Translations under genes and position numbers: made by a program
The notes under the pieces: model-generated
What the model was told of the DNA's origin: nothing
Seen by the model: the letters and a program-made list of their open reading frames with translations, nothing else
Databases searched by the model: none
Assembly (NCBI GenBank): GCA_025618425.1
Contig: CM046846.1
Span: 25,877,063 to 25,941,062, forward strand
Direction: 5' to 3'
From: Heliocidaris tuberculata
Taxonomy: Eukaryota > Echinodermata > Echinoidea > Camarodonta > Echinometridae
Length of the DNA stretch: 64,000 nt
In this document: piece after piece, positions 32,641 to 42,910 of the stretch
Layout: every line of letters begins with the position of its first letter
Numbering within the stretch: the first letter of the stretch is position 1

Positions 32641-32673
32641 TTAAGTAAATCCTGGTTATTGATTTACTGAAAA

Positions 32674-32762
32674 AAATTGACAGAGGAAGGTAGACACGCA
32701 CTGCTCTAGTGATGGCCCTGTATAGCATGAGCTTATAAACACCAATTTCAATAAAAATACAA
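32674..32762 (-). repeat. Dispersed repeat pair member (also 47441-47515)
   Basis: GGTAGACACGCACTGCT-TAGTGATGGCCCTGTATAGCATGA-CTTATAAACACCAATTTC is shared almost unchanged with 47441-47515 in the same orientation. It is probably part of a transposon family; the function is unknown and the strand is arbitrary. Confidence 0.6.
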
Positions 32763-33220
32763 GAGTAGGATATACAGGTATATTTAGAATCGAAAAATGT
32801 ATACTGCAATCTGCAATGCATTCTTTACAGAATTCACATATCAAACATGTTTTCTTTATGAATCACATTTTAAAGTACTCTCAAATATTTTTGGAATTCT
32901 CTCCATGGTTGAATAGTGCATTCTTATCGTTTAACAGATTATTGTGAAAACATGCCGATAAAAAGGCTCTGAAATTCTTGAATGTAAAGGACATCACAAT
33001 TTTGTATTTAAAAGTTTAAATTCTTTCATTTTCGGGCATTACAAACTTATAGTGTAGTAGTAATCAAATGTCTGGACTTCTAATGTAACTCTGGTCTGGT
33101 TCTTTAAAGTACATGTAAATAGTCAGACTTCAAATGGATATCCTCAAAAATCTCCAAACAAACAAACTTGGCCATTACTGTGGTTTATATTAAATGAACC
33201 GACAAAATTGTCCAAAACTT

Positions 33221-33414
33221 AAAGAAATTTACCTTCACAACATGATGGTCAAATTACTTCTACTCTTAGATGTGATTTTAGATATGATTTTATGAAAATC
33301 ATATTTCATAGCATACTAATAATAAAGAAATTTACCTTCACAACATGATGGTCAAATTACTTCTACTCTTAGATATGATTTTATGAAAATCATATTTCAT
33401 AGCATACTAATAAT
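33221..33414. repeat. Recent ~100-bp tandem duplication
   Basis: Two units starting AAAGAAATTTACCTTCACAA (33221 and 33324) are nearly identical. The first carries an extra internal GATGTGATTTTA-like duplication. The high identity points to a recent event or to assembly duplication. Confidence 0.8.
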
Positions 33415-33904
33415 TGGCAAGATTTTAAAAGAAAAAGGATGACACAATATAATATTTTTGTTAACCATACTCATATTCCAAATATCATAAGTGCTTCCTC
33501 AGGCTTAAGAGGTATTTACACTGGAAGAACAGTTGTGGTAGCCCCTAAAAAACTTCAGAATTTTCTCTTGATTCTTAGTGTAGAACAAATGAGAGGTGAA
33601 AAATTATGTACATCCTGAGCCAGGATGTAATTTCCTACATGGGAAATGTGTGTTTACTCTGAAGTTCTGAACCCAAAGTAAGTTGTTTGCCTGCAGCCTT
33701 GTACATTTACAAACCTCTCTGATATTGCAACGGGGAAAGCTATAGGAATAGCTCAATGCACAATAGCACAATATAAAGCAGCCTCAACTCAGAGTTCTTT
33801 TCACATGTTTACACTAAAATTCATCCGAAGTCTAATATCTGACACAAGTATTTTTTTTCATACAAAAACAATGAGATCACATTAAAAGAGGAAGTTGAGT
33901 TCTG

Positions 33905-34255
33905 GTCATGCAATTACATTGTGAAAGAAACTGTCTCAAAGCAATTGGGAAAGGATGATCTTGTCTACACAAGAATTGGTGTATAACGAGAGGTTTTGGA
34001 ATCATCAAAATGATAAGACATGGACTCAATCTCGCTGAAAAGCACAGGCACTGCACACGCATGAGGCATGAATGTTTGGCCTTAACACTTCAACCATTTC
34101 TTGTCATTTTTTAAATGTAAGGGCATTAGAAGAGCAATCCTTTTCAGAAGACATTTCTACAATGACGTTCTTATAAAACTGACATAAAAGAAATGAGAAA
34201 GCTCACAATTATTTTTCACCTTTCCCAGAACTCAACCTTTTCTTTAACATAAGTT
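33905..34255. repeat. Dispersed homologous segment, copy B
   Basis: Colinear with 13952-14275 in TRPC intron 3: same orientation and order, perhaps 75-80% alike by eye, with several indels. See that entry for the shared blocks. Confidence 0.6.
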
Positions 34256-35148
34256 TCATTCCAATTTCTTTTTTGCTTCCAGTACTGTAAATGGGCTCCA
34301 AGCATAAATTCATAACACACAGAAGTGGCCAAAATGAACAATTTTACAATGAATAATGCAAGATCAATCAGATCAATCTTTTAATTCTTACGAACTTTAA
34401 GATATCTTCATACTGACAAGCGATTGCACTGATTGAGCATCTTCAAGGAGTGAGCAATAAAATTTCAATACCAGAACCTCCATTGAAAATCGCACGATTC
34501 TGGACGAGGCTTTATACTTTGAATATGTGTAATTAATGTGTACATGTATGGTAAGATAATTACACTGTATAAAGCTTTCAATGTATGAAAATATTAATGT
34601 ACTATACTGCCTATGCCAAGTTACACCCGGTTACACCTTAGTCAGACCGCAGAACCGACCCCAAACCGACCCCAAACCGAACGATTCTTGGCAATTTGGG
34701 GTAATGTAATTTTTTGTCTAGTCTAGCCCTGTTTCCTGGGGGCATGTCTCATTGACACCTGTACATCATCCGCGTAAATCACTTTCTGAAAAGCACCCTA
34801 AACGGGGATTGCAGTATAGGAGTAGTTTTGATACCTATAAACAGGGAAACCTGTAAACATCTCTGATTTTTATACCCCGTTAACGGCGTTTGCCGTTTTT
34901 TTTTTTTGCCGTTTTTGATACCCTAAACGAGTACATATGGATTTTACCCATACACTTAAGCGTCAACTCCTCTTCAAACACACCGCGCACCGCCGTGAAA
35001 AATGTGCCATTTCCCCCTTTTTTCAACCACATCTTTTGATCCAATCGGCCTAGTTCACCACCGGAAAAAAAACATTAGAAAATTTAACTTTTCTTCTTTA
35101 TGGTGATGTAAAAATCACGATTTTTTGTTGTTGCATTGCACCGTCAAT
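34256..35148. other. Intergenic DNA without a gene
   Basis: AT-rich sequence. One patch (34738-34778) is shared in inverted orientation with 45847-45887. Near 34840-34920 are GTAAACATCT and GGCGTTTGCCGTTTTT repeats. No ORF is worth calling. Confidence 0.4.
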
Positions 35149-37325
35149 AGGTGGTCTGTCACTTGACAGACCACCTCTTAATTTCGTTAGAATTTTCTTT
35201 ATTATTATTAGGTGGTCTGTCGTAATCGACAGATCACCTCTTAATTTCGTCAGAATTTTCTTATTTATTATTTATTATTATTATTATTTTTATTTTTATC
35301 CTCAAATTTTGTGCGCACAATATCTCAAAATTGACAAGATCAATTTCCGTGATCTTCATACCAGTTATAAAGCCTATAACGAAGATGTCCCACGAAACTT
35401 TTGAAGGTCATCAGGTCATCATGACGTCATCCAGGCGCCATTTTGTGAAATCACATTATCGATGTTATCATCACAACGGATCATCAAAAATCAACCATAT
35501 TTACAACACATTAACTTCAGGTCAAGGATCAACAGGTCATGTCATCAAAGGTCATCAAAAGGTCATAAAGGTCATAGAGGTCAAAATTTAAAATTGCTCA
35601 AAATCACCCAGGGACCAAACCAGAGTACGTTTCAGGTCATTTTAAGCATTACAAAAATTTGCGTTTTCGCGCGTAACGCCATTACGCAAAGTAGAATCGC
35701 CGTTTTTTTTTTCTATAATTACATTAAGCATATAATTTTGAGCAATTTGATACCTTGTTCAACTCTCTACGACCATTAATAAGGGAATGAGCGTTCATCA
35801 AAGTTTGCAGCATGCACGCTCGCAAGCTCCCATAATAGGTTATATAAGGGCAAAAACATGCCTATACAAAATTCATTATAGCTCTTCAGAATGAATGGGG
35901 ACCCCCAATTTTTTTTTCATATTTGGATACAGTATGAATCATAGATATCATTTCATGTCTCCATTGACCCTCAATTATATCATGACGTCATTAAAATGGC
36001 GTCGGAACTCAAAATTCCCATTTTGCGTTTTATGACGTCATCAAATTTATGCAAATTTGACTGTAACTCCTTTAATATTGGTCATTTTTCGCCCAAATTT
36101 TGATATGTTGTAGCTGAGACAATTCTCTACAAGATCAGTAGCCACGATTTTTCATTTTGACAAAGGAATCATGGCGTATTTTTGCGATTAAAGGAGGCAA
36201 GTCAATTTTTCACATTTTGCGTGTATTCTCTATGGGAGATGACTTTTTCTCAAATCTTGATTCTACATTCCCATCTTCTTTGAGCAGTATCCCTGTAATT
36301 TCTGCTCGATTTTCTTCCAAATTTTAGTATGTTATAGCTGAGACTATAAGCTTTCACCAATGTGCCCTCCAATTTTTGATCAGATGTCGGGATCATGCCC
36401 ATTTTTTAACTACAAAATGTGATTTCAGAATCCCGTATTTCGTTTACTTGTTATCTCTATTGGAAATATTTTGATCCATTGATAAAGCACTTGCCTCCCA
36501 TTCCGGCGACCCCGGTTCGATTCCCGGTGGGTCCATTTTTTTTCTTTTTTTTTCACTTTTTCTTTTTTTTTTGCCTTTCATTTTACCATCTTCTTCGACT
36601 ATTATAACATATACCATCACAAACAATGTAATAAACTGCCTAACTTTGCGTGTTATGTCTACTGGAAAGTAGTGTGCAGTAGTTTGTGTAGCATCTCAGT
36701 CCCTGTCGTGTATTAAAGCTAAGGGGATAATCTCCCTCATGTCCAGCAATATCAAATCGTCCAGTTCGTTATCACGATTTCTCAAAATCGGCTCAGTCAA
36801 TTTTCTTCATATTTTCGTCAGTCATCAGCCCTAATAAGGTCAAGTTCCCACATCTTTTTCAAGGTCATCAGGTTATTGTGACGTCATCCAGGCGCCATTT
36901 TGTGAAAATCAAGTTCTGGTCATATCTTCATAACAAAATGTCATTTCTCTTTCATATTTGGCATGGTTAAGGTCACTGTGATCCCAGTCAAGTTCATTTC
37001 CTTAAACGCGCGCGCGTCCGTGCGTGCGCAAAATTTAGAAATGATCCAAATTTTCCCAAATTCATTTTGCACATGTTTTATGCCATTTCAAGCACTTTTC
37101 AAAATCGCCCATAAAATTGAACCTGAAGGGGCGCTATGCCACTTAGGTTATCGTGGTTATTGTCATCATTATTGTTGTCTTTATGATCATTATTATCAAT
37201 ATATCATTATCGTCATTGTCATCACTTATATGACCATCTTATCATCATTGTCGTCAACATTATGATTATCTTGCAGAAATATTATTACATCTGACAAAGC
37301 AATTTGCCACAGGGACAGACCACCT
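35149..37325. mobile_element. 2.2-kb element bounded by inverted GGTGGTCTGTC motifs
   Basis: AGGTGGTCTGTC occurs twice at the left (35149 and 35210) as small palindromes with GACAGACCACCT or GACAGATCACCT. GACAGACCACCT closes the right (37314-37325). The interior contains GACGTCATCCAGGCGCCATT twice (about 35423 and 36881), several GTCATCA runs and a tRNA-like segment. No transposase frame is seen, so this would be a non-autonomous unit of unknown class. Confidence 0.5.
36465..36535 (+). repeat. tRNA-Gly-like sequence followed by poly-T
   Basis: GATCCATTGATAAAGCAC resembles a D arm and A box. TTGCCTCCCA contains a CCC anticodon loop, and CCCCGGTTCGATTCCCGG is a perfect T arm with B box (36514-36524). 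A T-rich run beginning at 36536 could end pol III transcription. The acceptor and anticodon stems do not pair well, so it is a pseudogene or SINE head. Confidence 0.5.
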
Positions 37326-37385
37326 AATTCATCTTCAGTGACGAATTAAATTTCTAGTATATATATTTTTTTTTTTACTTTGCAG

Positions 37386-37668
37386 GTTTCCAGTTGAGCT
37401 AGTGTTCAACACACTTGATGTCATCAAAGTCGAAAGGCCAGTTGAAGGAATTGCAGTCCTGCAAAATTTTCCATGTACCATCCAAATTGAGCGAAATGAT
37501 GGTGTAGTGGTCTCAATTTGTCCAGTGGAAGAGGATAAGGGCAAGAAGGCTGGAAATGAAGGTCAAGAAGAGCAAAGCCCAGTAAAGAAGAGCAGACTTG
37601 AAGAGAAGAAGACGGTGTCTTCTAGCAAAGATGAGAAAAGAGCAAAGCCTGGGAAATACAAAAATTAA
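37386..37668 (+). CDS. Unrecognised terminal-exon-like ORF
   Basis: A long T tract ending TTTGCAG gives a good acceptor, and the frame then runs about 93 codons to a TAA. The first half is mixed hydrophobic (VELVFNTLDVIKVERPVEG, then VVVSICPVEED). The second half is Lys/Glu-rich and low in complexity, as in a nuclear-protein tail. I do not recognise a family and found no upstream exon. It may be the end of a decayed transposon gene just outside the 35-37 kb element. Confidence 0.35.
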
Positions 37669-37958
37669 AAACGATGGACTAAAGTACTAGGTATTAGAAG
37701 AAACGTTTGAAAATTTTGACTGTTAACTGAGAAAGTGTTGTTACTTATTTTGTTGACATTGTTAATTACATACATAAACCACGTAGGCACCAAATATATC
37801 CACATGGCTATAACTAATACATTGCAGTATATATAGTAAATTAAACAAAGAAACTTGGCTTTTTTTGGTCTGCACAAAGTTCTAAGAAATCAGTTCGCCA
37901 TACTATAAAGTTCTGCACTTCAGCTCATTAACCTAAGTAATAGTACACATTCAGCACA

Positions 37959-38897
37959 ATGGATGAAGTAAACAATGCCAAACGTGAACTTGGATCATCT
38001 ACTCCCTCAACTCCTTCTGCCCGTCCCACTTCATCAAAGAAATTTAAACCTAACAGCAACAAGTTCAACATGCTTTTGGTCGAGGGGGAAAGTGAGGATC
38101 AAGAAGTCAGCAAACCTAACATCCAAGAGTTGATTAAGGATGCCCTCAATGAGTGCCTCCCTTCTGCCAAAGTTGCTGGAGAAAGTACAATTCAACCCTC
38201 TCCTGATCCTGCCTCTTCCAAATGCAAAGTAGATGAGGACCAATTTGCCGTTATTACTCGAAGTATCATTAGCCAGCTCCTACCAGCTATTGTAGATGCA
38301 GTGGCTAGAGTGGTTGACACTGTTGTTACTGCCACACTACAGAAGGCTGACAGCCTCCCGTCAGTCTCTGAGAAACTCCAGAAGCAAGCACTCACAGCAA
38401 AATATGACACAGACCGTCTCAAACAATATTCCCGTCGTGAGTCCATTCAGATCAACGGCATTCCTGACAAGAATGATGAAAACGTGAAGAAAGTGATTGA
38501 ACTAGGCAAGAAGATTGGCGTTGATCTGGATGACCGAGACGTTTCTGTAGCCCATTCGAACGGAAAGCGTCGATGTATCCTGTGTAAAATGACATGTGCA
38601 GCGGCAAACAAGATGATCTCCGCCCGCAAACGTCTGAAAGACATTCCCGAGTCTGTAAGTAAGGTATACATCAACGAGGACCTCACACCTCTTCGTAGCA
38701 GATTGCTTGGCTATTCCAAGAGCCTCTCCATGGTGAAGCGTGCGTCAACAAAAAACGGAAGAATCTTTTGCAACATTGATGACTCCAGCAATTCTCTGGT
38801 CATTCTCAATACACCAGATGACCTCTTCAAGCTCGGAGTTGACAAAATTGACTACAAACGTCTGGGTCTCACCAGCTACCTTTATGCAGATGCCTAG
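37959..38897 (+). CDS. Non-LTR retrotransposon ORF1-like protein (312 aa)
   Basis: This intact frame runs from ATG 37959 to TAG 38897. The N-terminal third is Ser/Pro/Thr-rich. Then LKQYSRRESIQINGIPD (about residues 158-174) matches the conserved start of the RRM in L1/CR1-type ORF1 proteins, an RNA-binding chaperone of the retrotransposon particle. VYINEDLTPLRSRLL and the following region fit the C-terminal domain. A broken endonuclease follows downstream, as expected for ORF1 then ORF2. The clade cannot be decided by eye. Confidence 0.75.
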   Translation: MDEVNNAKRELGSSTPSTPSARPTSSKKFKPNSNKFNMLLVEGESEDQEVSKPNIQELIKDALNECLPSAKVAGESTIQPSPDPASSKCKVDEDQFAVITRSIISQLLPAIVDAVARVVDTVVTATLQKADSLPSVSEKLQKQALTAKYDTDRLKQYSRRESIQINGIPDKNDENVKKVIELGKKIGVDLDDRDVSVAHSNGKRRCILCKMTCAAANKMISARKRLKDIPESVSKVYINEDLTPLRSRLLGYSKSLSMVKRASTKNGRIFCNIDDSSNSLVILNTPDDLFKLGVDKIDYKRLGLTSYLYADA

Positions 38898-39339
38898 GAT
38901 TATGGCAGAGGTCCTGTAGACCACCGAAATTTCCTTATCACTCAGCCATCAGTCACACCTAACGCTCCTGCCTCCTCTTCTGGACCAACCCCAAACATAC
39001 ATACTTCCACTGATGACTCTCCACTCCACCGATCTTCATGCATTGATCTATGCAAAACCCACCTATCTTGCAACGTCTCTTTCTATGACTGCTCTGTCAC
39101 CAGTCCACCAGTGTTTAGCGTGAACAGTTCCCCTAATGTCCCCCGTAAAACCGTACCCCTTCTTGTTGCTTCTACATCATCTCAAGCCACCATCGCAAAC
39201 ACTCTTCCATCGCTACTTGATCCCTGTAAGACCCCACTTCCTTGCATTACATCCACAACTCGGCAAGCCCATCCCGGCCTGGAATCTTCATCTTCGCACT
39301 CTGATTCCCTAAAGTAGATCTGACCACAACTATGCTAGA

Positions 39340-39957
39340 AACCCTGCTTCTACCTCTGTGAATTTCGCTCTCCTTGATGTATGTGGTTTATCCAGTAAAA
39401 TCACTCTTCCAGATTTCTTGAAGTTCATCTCTAACCATGTTATTATGTTGACTGAAACTAAACTGGACAAATATGACATCTTGAATGTTCAAGTTCCTGA
39501 GTATACTTTGTTTTATAAAAATAGACTCGTTTGTTCCTGTAAATCCGGCAGCATTACTGTTTAATAACATTGCTGAATATTTTAAGTTACAAGAAAGTGA
39601 TGATGATATTTTATGGTTTCGAGTAGATGATAAGAAGATTGTGGGTAATGATTTCCTATTTGGTCTTGTTTATATCCTACCTGAATCATCCAGTTATTCT
39701 TTATTAAACTTGTTTGATTCTTTGGAGGAGAATATCGTTAACTTTTCTAATATGTCAAATGTTAAATTGCCAGTTTGTATCTGTGGCAATTTTAATGCCT
39801 GGACAGGCTGTGAGCCTGATTTTGTGAGTTTTGATGATGATGTAATTTCAACCTTGGGTCATGATGAAAAGCTTGTAAAGCAGTTTGTAAATTTTGACAC
39901 AACTGATAAATTAGGCTTTCAGTTAAGCCGTAATTCATCACACTCGGCAATACTGCC
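39340..39957 (+). pseudogene. LINE ORF2 endonuclease fragment, frameshifted and truncated
   Basis: FALLDVCGLSSK and ITLPDFLKFI, then TETKLDKYDI, are the start of an apurinic/apyrimidinic-type endonuclease domain. CICGNFNAWTGCEPDF matches the GDFNA-x-TG motif, with the first Asp replaced by Asn. The frame shifts once near 39530-39545. The sequence stops resembling ORF2 by about 39958, with no reverse transcriptase, so it is a dead 5' part of a LINE cut by the next unit. Confidence 0.7.
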
Positions 39958-40081
39958 ATTATCTGCTAGGGAGACCATTTGTGGTCCGCACGGATCATAG
40001 CAGCCTCACATGGCTGCCTAAAAGTAGCCTTCACCCGACAGGAACACCATCAGCCAGGGGACACAGCACCCAGGGGTAGGG

Positions 40082-41044
40082 GTGGGAACCCAAATGGTGG
40101 ATCAGGGCACTATGTGCCCAGAACCAACTGCGGTTCCTCTCCCTGAGGTCCCTACGGACACTGAGGCGGAAGAGGAGACAGCTATGGACACGGGAGAGTC
40201 CTCTCCCGGGGCCGGCTCCCCCTCTTCAGCCGTCCATGGGACACTTCTGGAAGACTCAGGGGCACGAGGTTCCCGAGGCGGTGAACAGATTTCCCGCAAG
40301 AGGCTATCCTCTCGGGGAAAAAGCTCTTCCAGCATGGAAACTGGTGAATCCGCGCGCCAGACAAATCTTAATGTACCAGAACATACCAAAGATGCGGGGC
40401 CATGTCCCATGTGTCATGTATGCCCTACAACAAAGCTGAGGCAGCATGTGTACGGTCACCTGCCAGCTGCCCTGCGCCTTTGCCAAGGCAAGAATACACC
40501 TGAGGATCCACGATTTGTCCAGCAAGTAACTTGTCTGTGGTTTCTCGCCCAGGCTCTCAACGGGTCTCAACGCCTGATGGGGCTGATGAAACTTGTGGAC
40601 GAGGGGGCACCTGACGACTGGGAGTTGAATATCCCGGCCATCATGGAAGAGGATATGCTCCTTTTCCTTGAGCGTACAGGAGGTGCCATTCCCTCTCGAA
40701 TCAGTGTCCAACCCCTCAACACTCATGCAGCGCTTCTGCACTGGCAGATCCTCACTTGGCTCGTGTCCAAATTGGGCAAGGATCAGGTGGATCAGCTGCA
40801 TTGTCTCGGGCAGGTCCCTCTGCCAGAGAATATTGCCACCACGCCAGTGAAGGGTGAGCAATCCCAAGCAGAGGATACCGAGTCTGCTGCTGGATCAGTG
40901 CGGCGGGACATCGTACAGCCGTCTAACGAAAGAACCTGGAACAAGGTTCCCACTGAAGGGGGCGGTTCTGCCTCCTTCGTCGGCAGGGTCTTCTGCCATA
41001 TGCTCCAAGGGGCAGGGCATTTCATATGCCCAGGTCGCCCTTAA
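40082..41044 (+). CDS. ORF with C2H2-like zinc finger, upstream partner of the TatD domain
   Basis: This 320-residue frame opens at ATG 40082. Residues 1-95 are acidic and Ser/Gly-rich. GPCPMCHVCPTTKLRQHVYG (about 106-125) reads C-x2-C-x10-H-x3-H, a short C2H2-type finger. The rest is helical and Leu-rich. The reading frame ends at 41044, just where the TatD homology begins in another frame, so the two parts were probably one protein or overlapping ORFs. GC content and codon use differ sharply from the AT-rich LINE upstream. Function unknown; a DNA-binding or gag-like role is only inference. Confidence 0.55.
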   Translation: MGTQMVDQGTMCPEPTAVPLPEVPTDTEAEEETAMDTGESSPGAGSPSSAVHGTLLEDSGARGSRGGEQISRKRLSSRGKSSSSMETGESARQTNLNVPEHTKDAGPCPMCHVCPTTKLRQHVYGHLPAALRLCQGKNTPEDPRFVQQVTCLWFLAQALNGSQRLMGLMKLVDEGAPDDWELNIPAIMEEDMLLFLERTGGAIPSRISVQPLNTHAALLHWQILTWLVSKLGKDQVDQLHCLGQVPLPENIATTPVKGEQSQAEDTESAAGSVRRDIVQPSNERTWNKVPTEGGGSASFVGRVFCHMLQGAGHFICPGRP

Positions 41045-41750
41045 GCCCCCTATTCCCTTAGCCTTCGATAGCCATTTCCATTTGGATAGGTTAGAGGCCA
41101 AGATATGGAAGAAGGGGCTGGAGTGTGCAGAAGCCATCTCTGGGAGGGAACTTCGGGTTCCGCTGCGCCTTCGCGGGGGCATGATCGATTACTGTGACCC
41201 CAAGGGGCACCGAGACATACGGTTTCCTGAAGATCGTAGGTGGAAGGTGGCCATGGGGTTACATCCCAAACATGCCTCCACCTTTGATGACCCAGCCCTA
41301 CACGTCCTAGGGAGACTTATCTGCAACGCTAGGTTCAGTGCCCTGGGGGAAGTGGGATTGGATTATTCCACACCCCAGGGGACATGGCCAGCTCAGCTAA
41401 CTCTTTTCAAGGCTATCCTTGAAAAGTTCGGGGCCACCGGCAGGGTCTTGATCCTACATATCCGTGGGAAGAAGGGTATTTGAAGAGTATTTGCCAACGC
41501 TTACTTCAGCTTCAACGCCGTGGTGAAGTATTTTAGCGGGGACCATCTGGCCGCCCTCCGCAAGGTCCATGCGGATCGTTTGCTTCTGGAGACTGACTCT
41601 CCTCACCTATCCGTTGGCGGGGATGTTACTTATACTACTCCTGCCTATATTGGAGAGGTAGGAGAGTTGGTGGCTGGAGTATGGCATGTACGACTCCAGG
41701 CCCTCCTAGAGCAGACTAGGGCTAACGCCCTAGCGCTCTACGGCCCATAG
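40960..41750 (+). pseudogene. TatD-type metal-dependent hydrolase domain (TATDN2-like), broken
   Basis: LAFDSHFHLDRL (HxH at 41073-41081), VAMGLHPKHA, ALGEVGLDYS and LLLETDSPHL are the ordered metal-site motifs of TatD nucleases. YIGEVGELVAGV and RANALALYG give the C-terminal end. A TGA at 41481-41483 interrupts the frame just after LHIRGKKG. The segment that normally carries the HCFTG histidine is missing, so the copy is inactive. It shares composition with the finger ORF upstream and lies 640 bp before a purine tract and LTR-like sequence. TATDN2-like is the closest family by motif; the link to a retroelement is inference. Confidence 0.75.
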
Positions 41751-42391
41751 GCCTGGAAACCCGCAGGAACTCTGTTCCTGTACCCCTAAGGAGCTAGTAG
41801 GTTCCTTTTTTGTCAGGTTCAAGGTGGGAGTTTTTGAGCTTCTATCACCTTAATTTTTGCTACATTAGCAAATGTGTAAATATGTGTTTTTTAAATATAT
41901 TTTGGCATTTTTCTAATGCCCATTGGCATATATTTCGATTGTTCCCAGGAGATTTTTTTTTTCCAAATGGCCCGCTCTGGCTAATGGTGGCACTGACATC
42001 TCTTTCTTGCGTCGGAGGGACCTAGGTGGGTCTCCGGTTCTCCAGTCACTCACCGAAAAACTTGAGAAATGTACCTCTCAAGTAGGTAAGATGGTGCCGC
42101 AGCCCGGGAGGACAAGCGGCCAGTTCACCGCTGTGGGAGGATGGATGATTTTGGGCGGGGAATCTCCTCGGGTAGATCTTGTTTAGCATTTTTGGGGTGT
42201 TGGTTTTCAAAAGAAAGAACATTTTTAAAAATGGTGTTTTGCTTCTGTATTGTTGTTGGACAATATGGGATGTTTGTTGAATTTTCTATGAGGGAAAGTT
42301 GACAGGAAATGAGGGGTGAAGAATTTTTTTTTTTTTTCTGTCCTGAGTGGGAACTTCCCCAGCCCATTTTGGATTAGGGCCGGGTTTTTCA
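41751..42391. other. Region between the TatD ORF and the purine tract
   Basis: CAGGAACTCTGTTCCTG and TGGCATTTTTCTAATGCCCATTGGCA are small hairpins. A second, shorter frame at 41923-42186 (AISIVPRRFFFSKW onward) has no recognised domain. GCCGGGTTTTTCAAAACCGG (42379-42398) is a strong hairpin just before the purine tract. Confidence 0.4.
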
Positions 42392-42412
42392 AAACCGGGG
42401 GGGTGGGGGGAA

Positions 42413-42680
42413 TGTTGTAGGAATTACCCCCACCCCCCATAAGCCTTTACTCATAAGAGGGCGCCATTCGCCTTTGGGGCATGGACTGGTGTGGAATATT
42501 GCTGGATCTATACAAGACGAACTGAAACTGGTTACTACTGGACAACAGTTTTGGTAAGTTCAGCTATTTCATTGTTTCTTGTAGTTTTAAGTAATTATTA
42601 TTGTAGGTGAGGTCCTTAAGACCAAATCTACATCATTACATTGAAATCTGCCGGTAGCCAGCGAACCGGGTCATACCATT
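42413..42680 (+). mobile_element. LTR-like sequence after a polypurine tract
   Basis: GGGGGGTGGGGGGAA (about 42398-42412) is followed at once by TGTTGTAGGAATTACC, the pattern of a polypurine tract and the TG start of a 3' LTR. CTGGATCTATACAAGACG (42503-42520) looks like an R-region or transcription-start context and TTTTGGTAAGTT (42548-42559) is a donor-like site. I cannot fix the CA end or find a matching 5' LTR upstream in the window, so a solo or fragmentary LTR is possible. Confidence 0.4.
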
Positions 42681-42910
42681 CTTGCTCTGGGGAAATCAAG
42701 GGGTTTTTAATGTGGATCACTGCGCTTACTTTCTCATGCATGCATATAGTAGGAAAATAATAACCGAATTGAACTCTCTGTGTTTATAGGTCTATTGACC
42801 ATATTATTCTTACTCATTTTTTTTTTAATTATATGATGTAAACCTAGGCTATAGGCAACCATTATAGATGTGAGTTTGGGCAAAAAAAAAAAAAAAAAAG
42901 TTTGTCTCAG

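Noticed and set aside
40102..40867. Minus-strand ORFs opposite the zinc-finger ORF
   Set aside because: Shadows of a GC-rich coding region; the plus-strand frame has the recognisable motifs.
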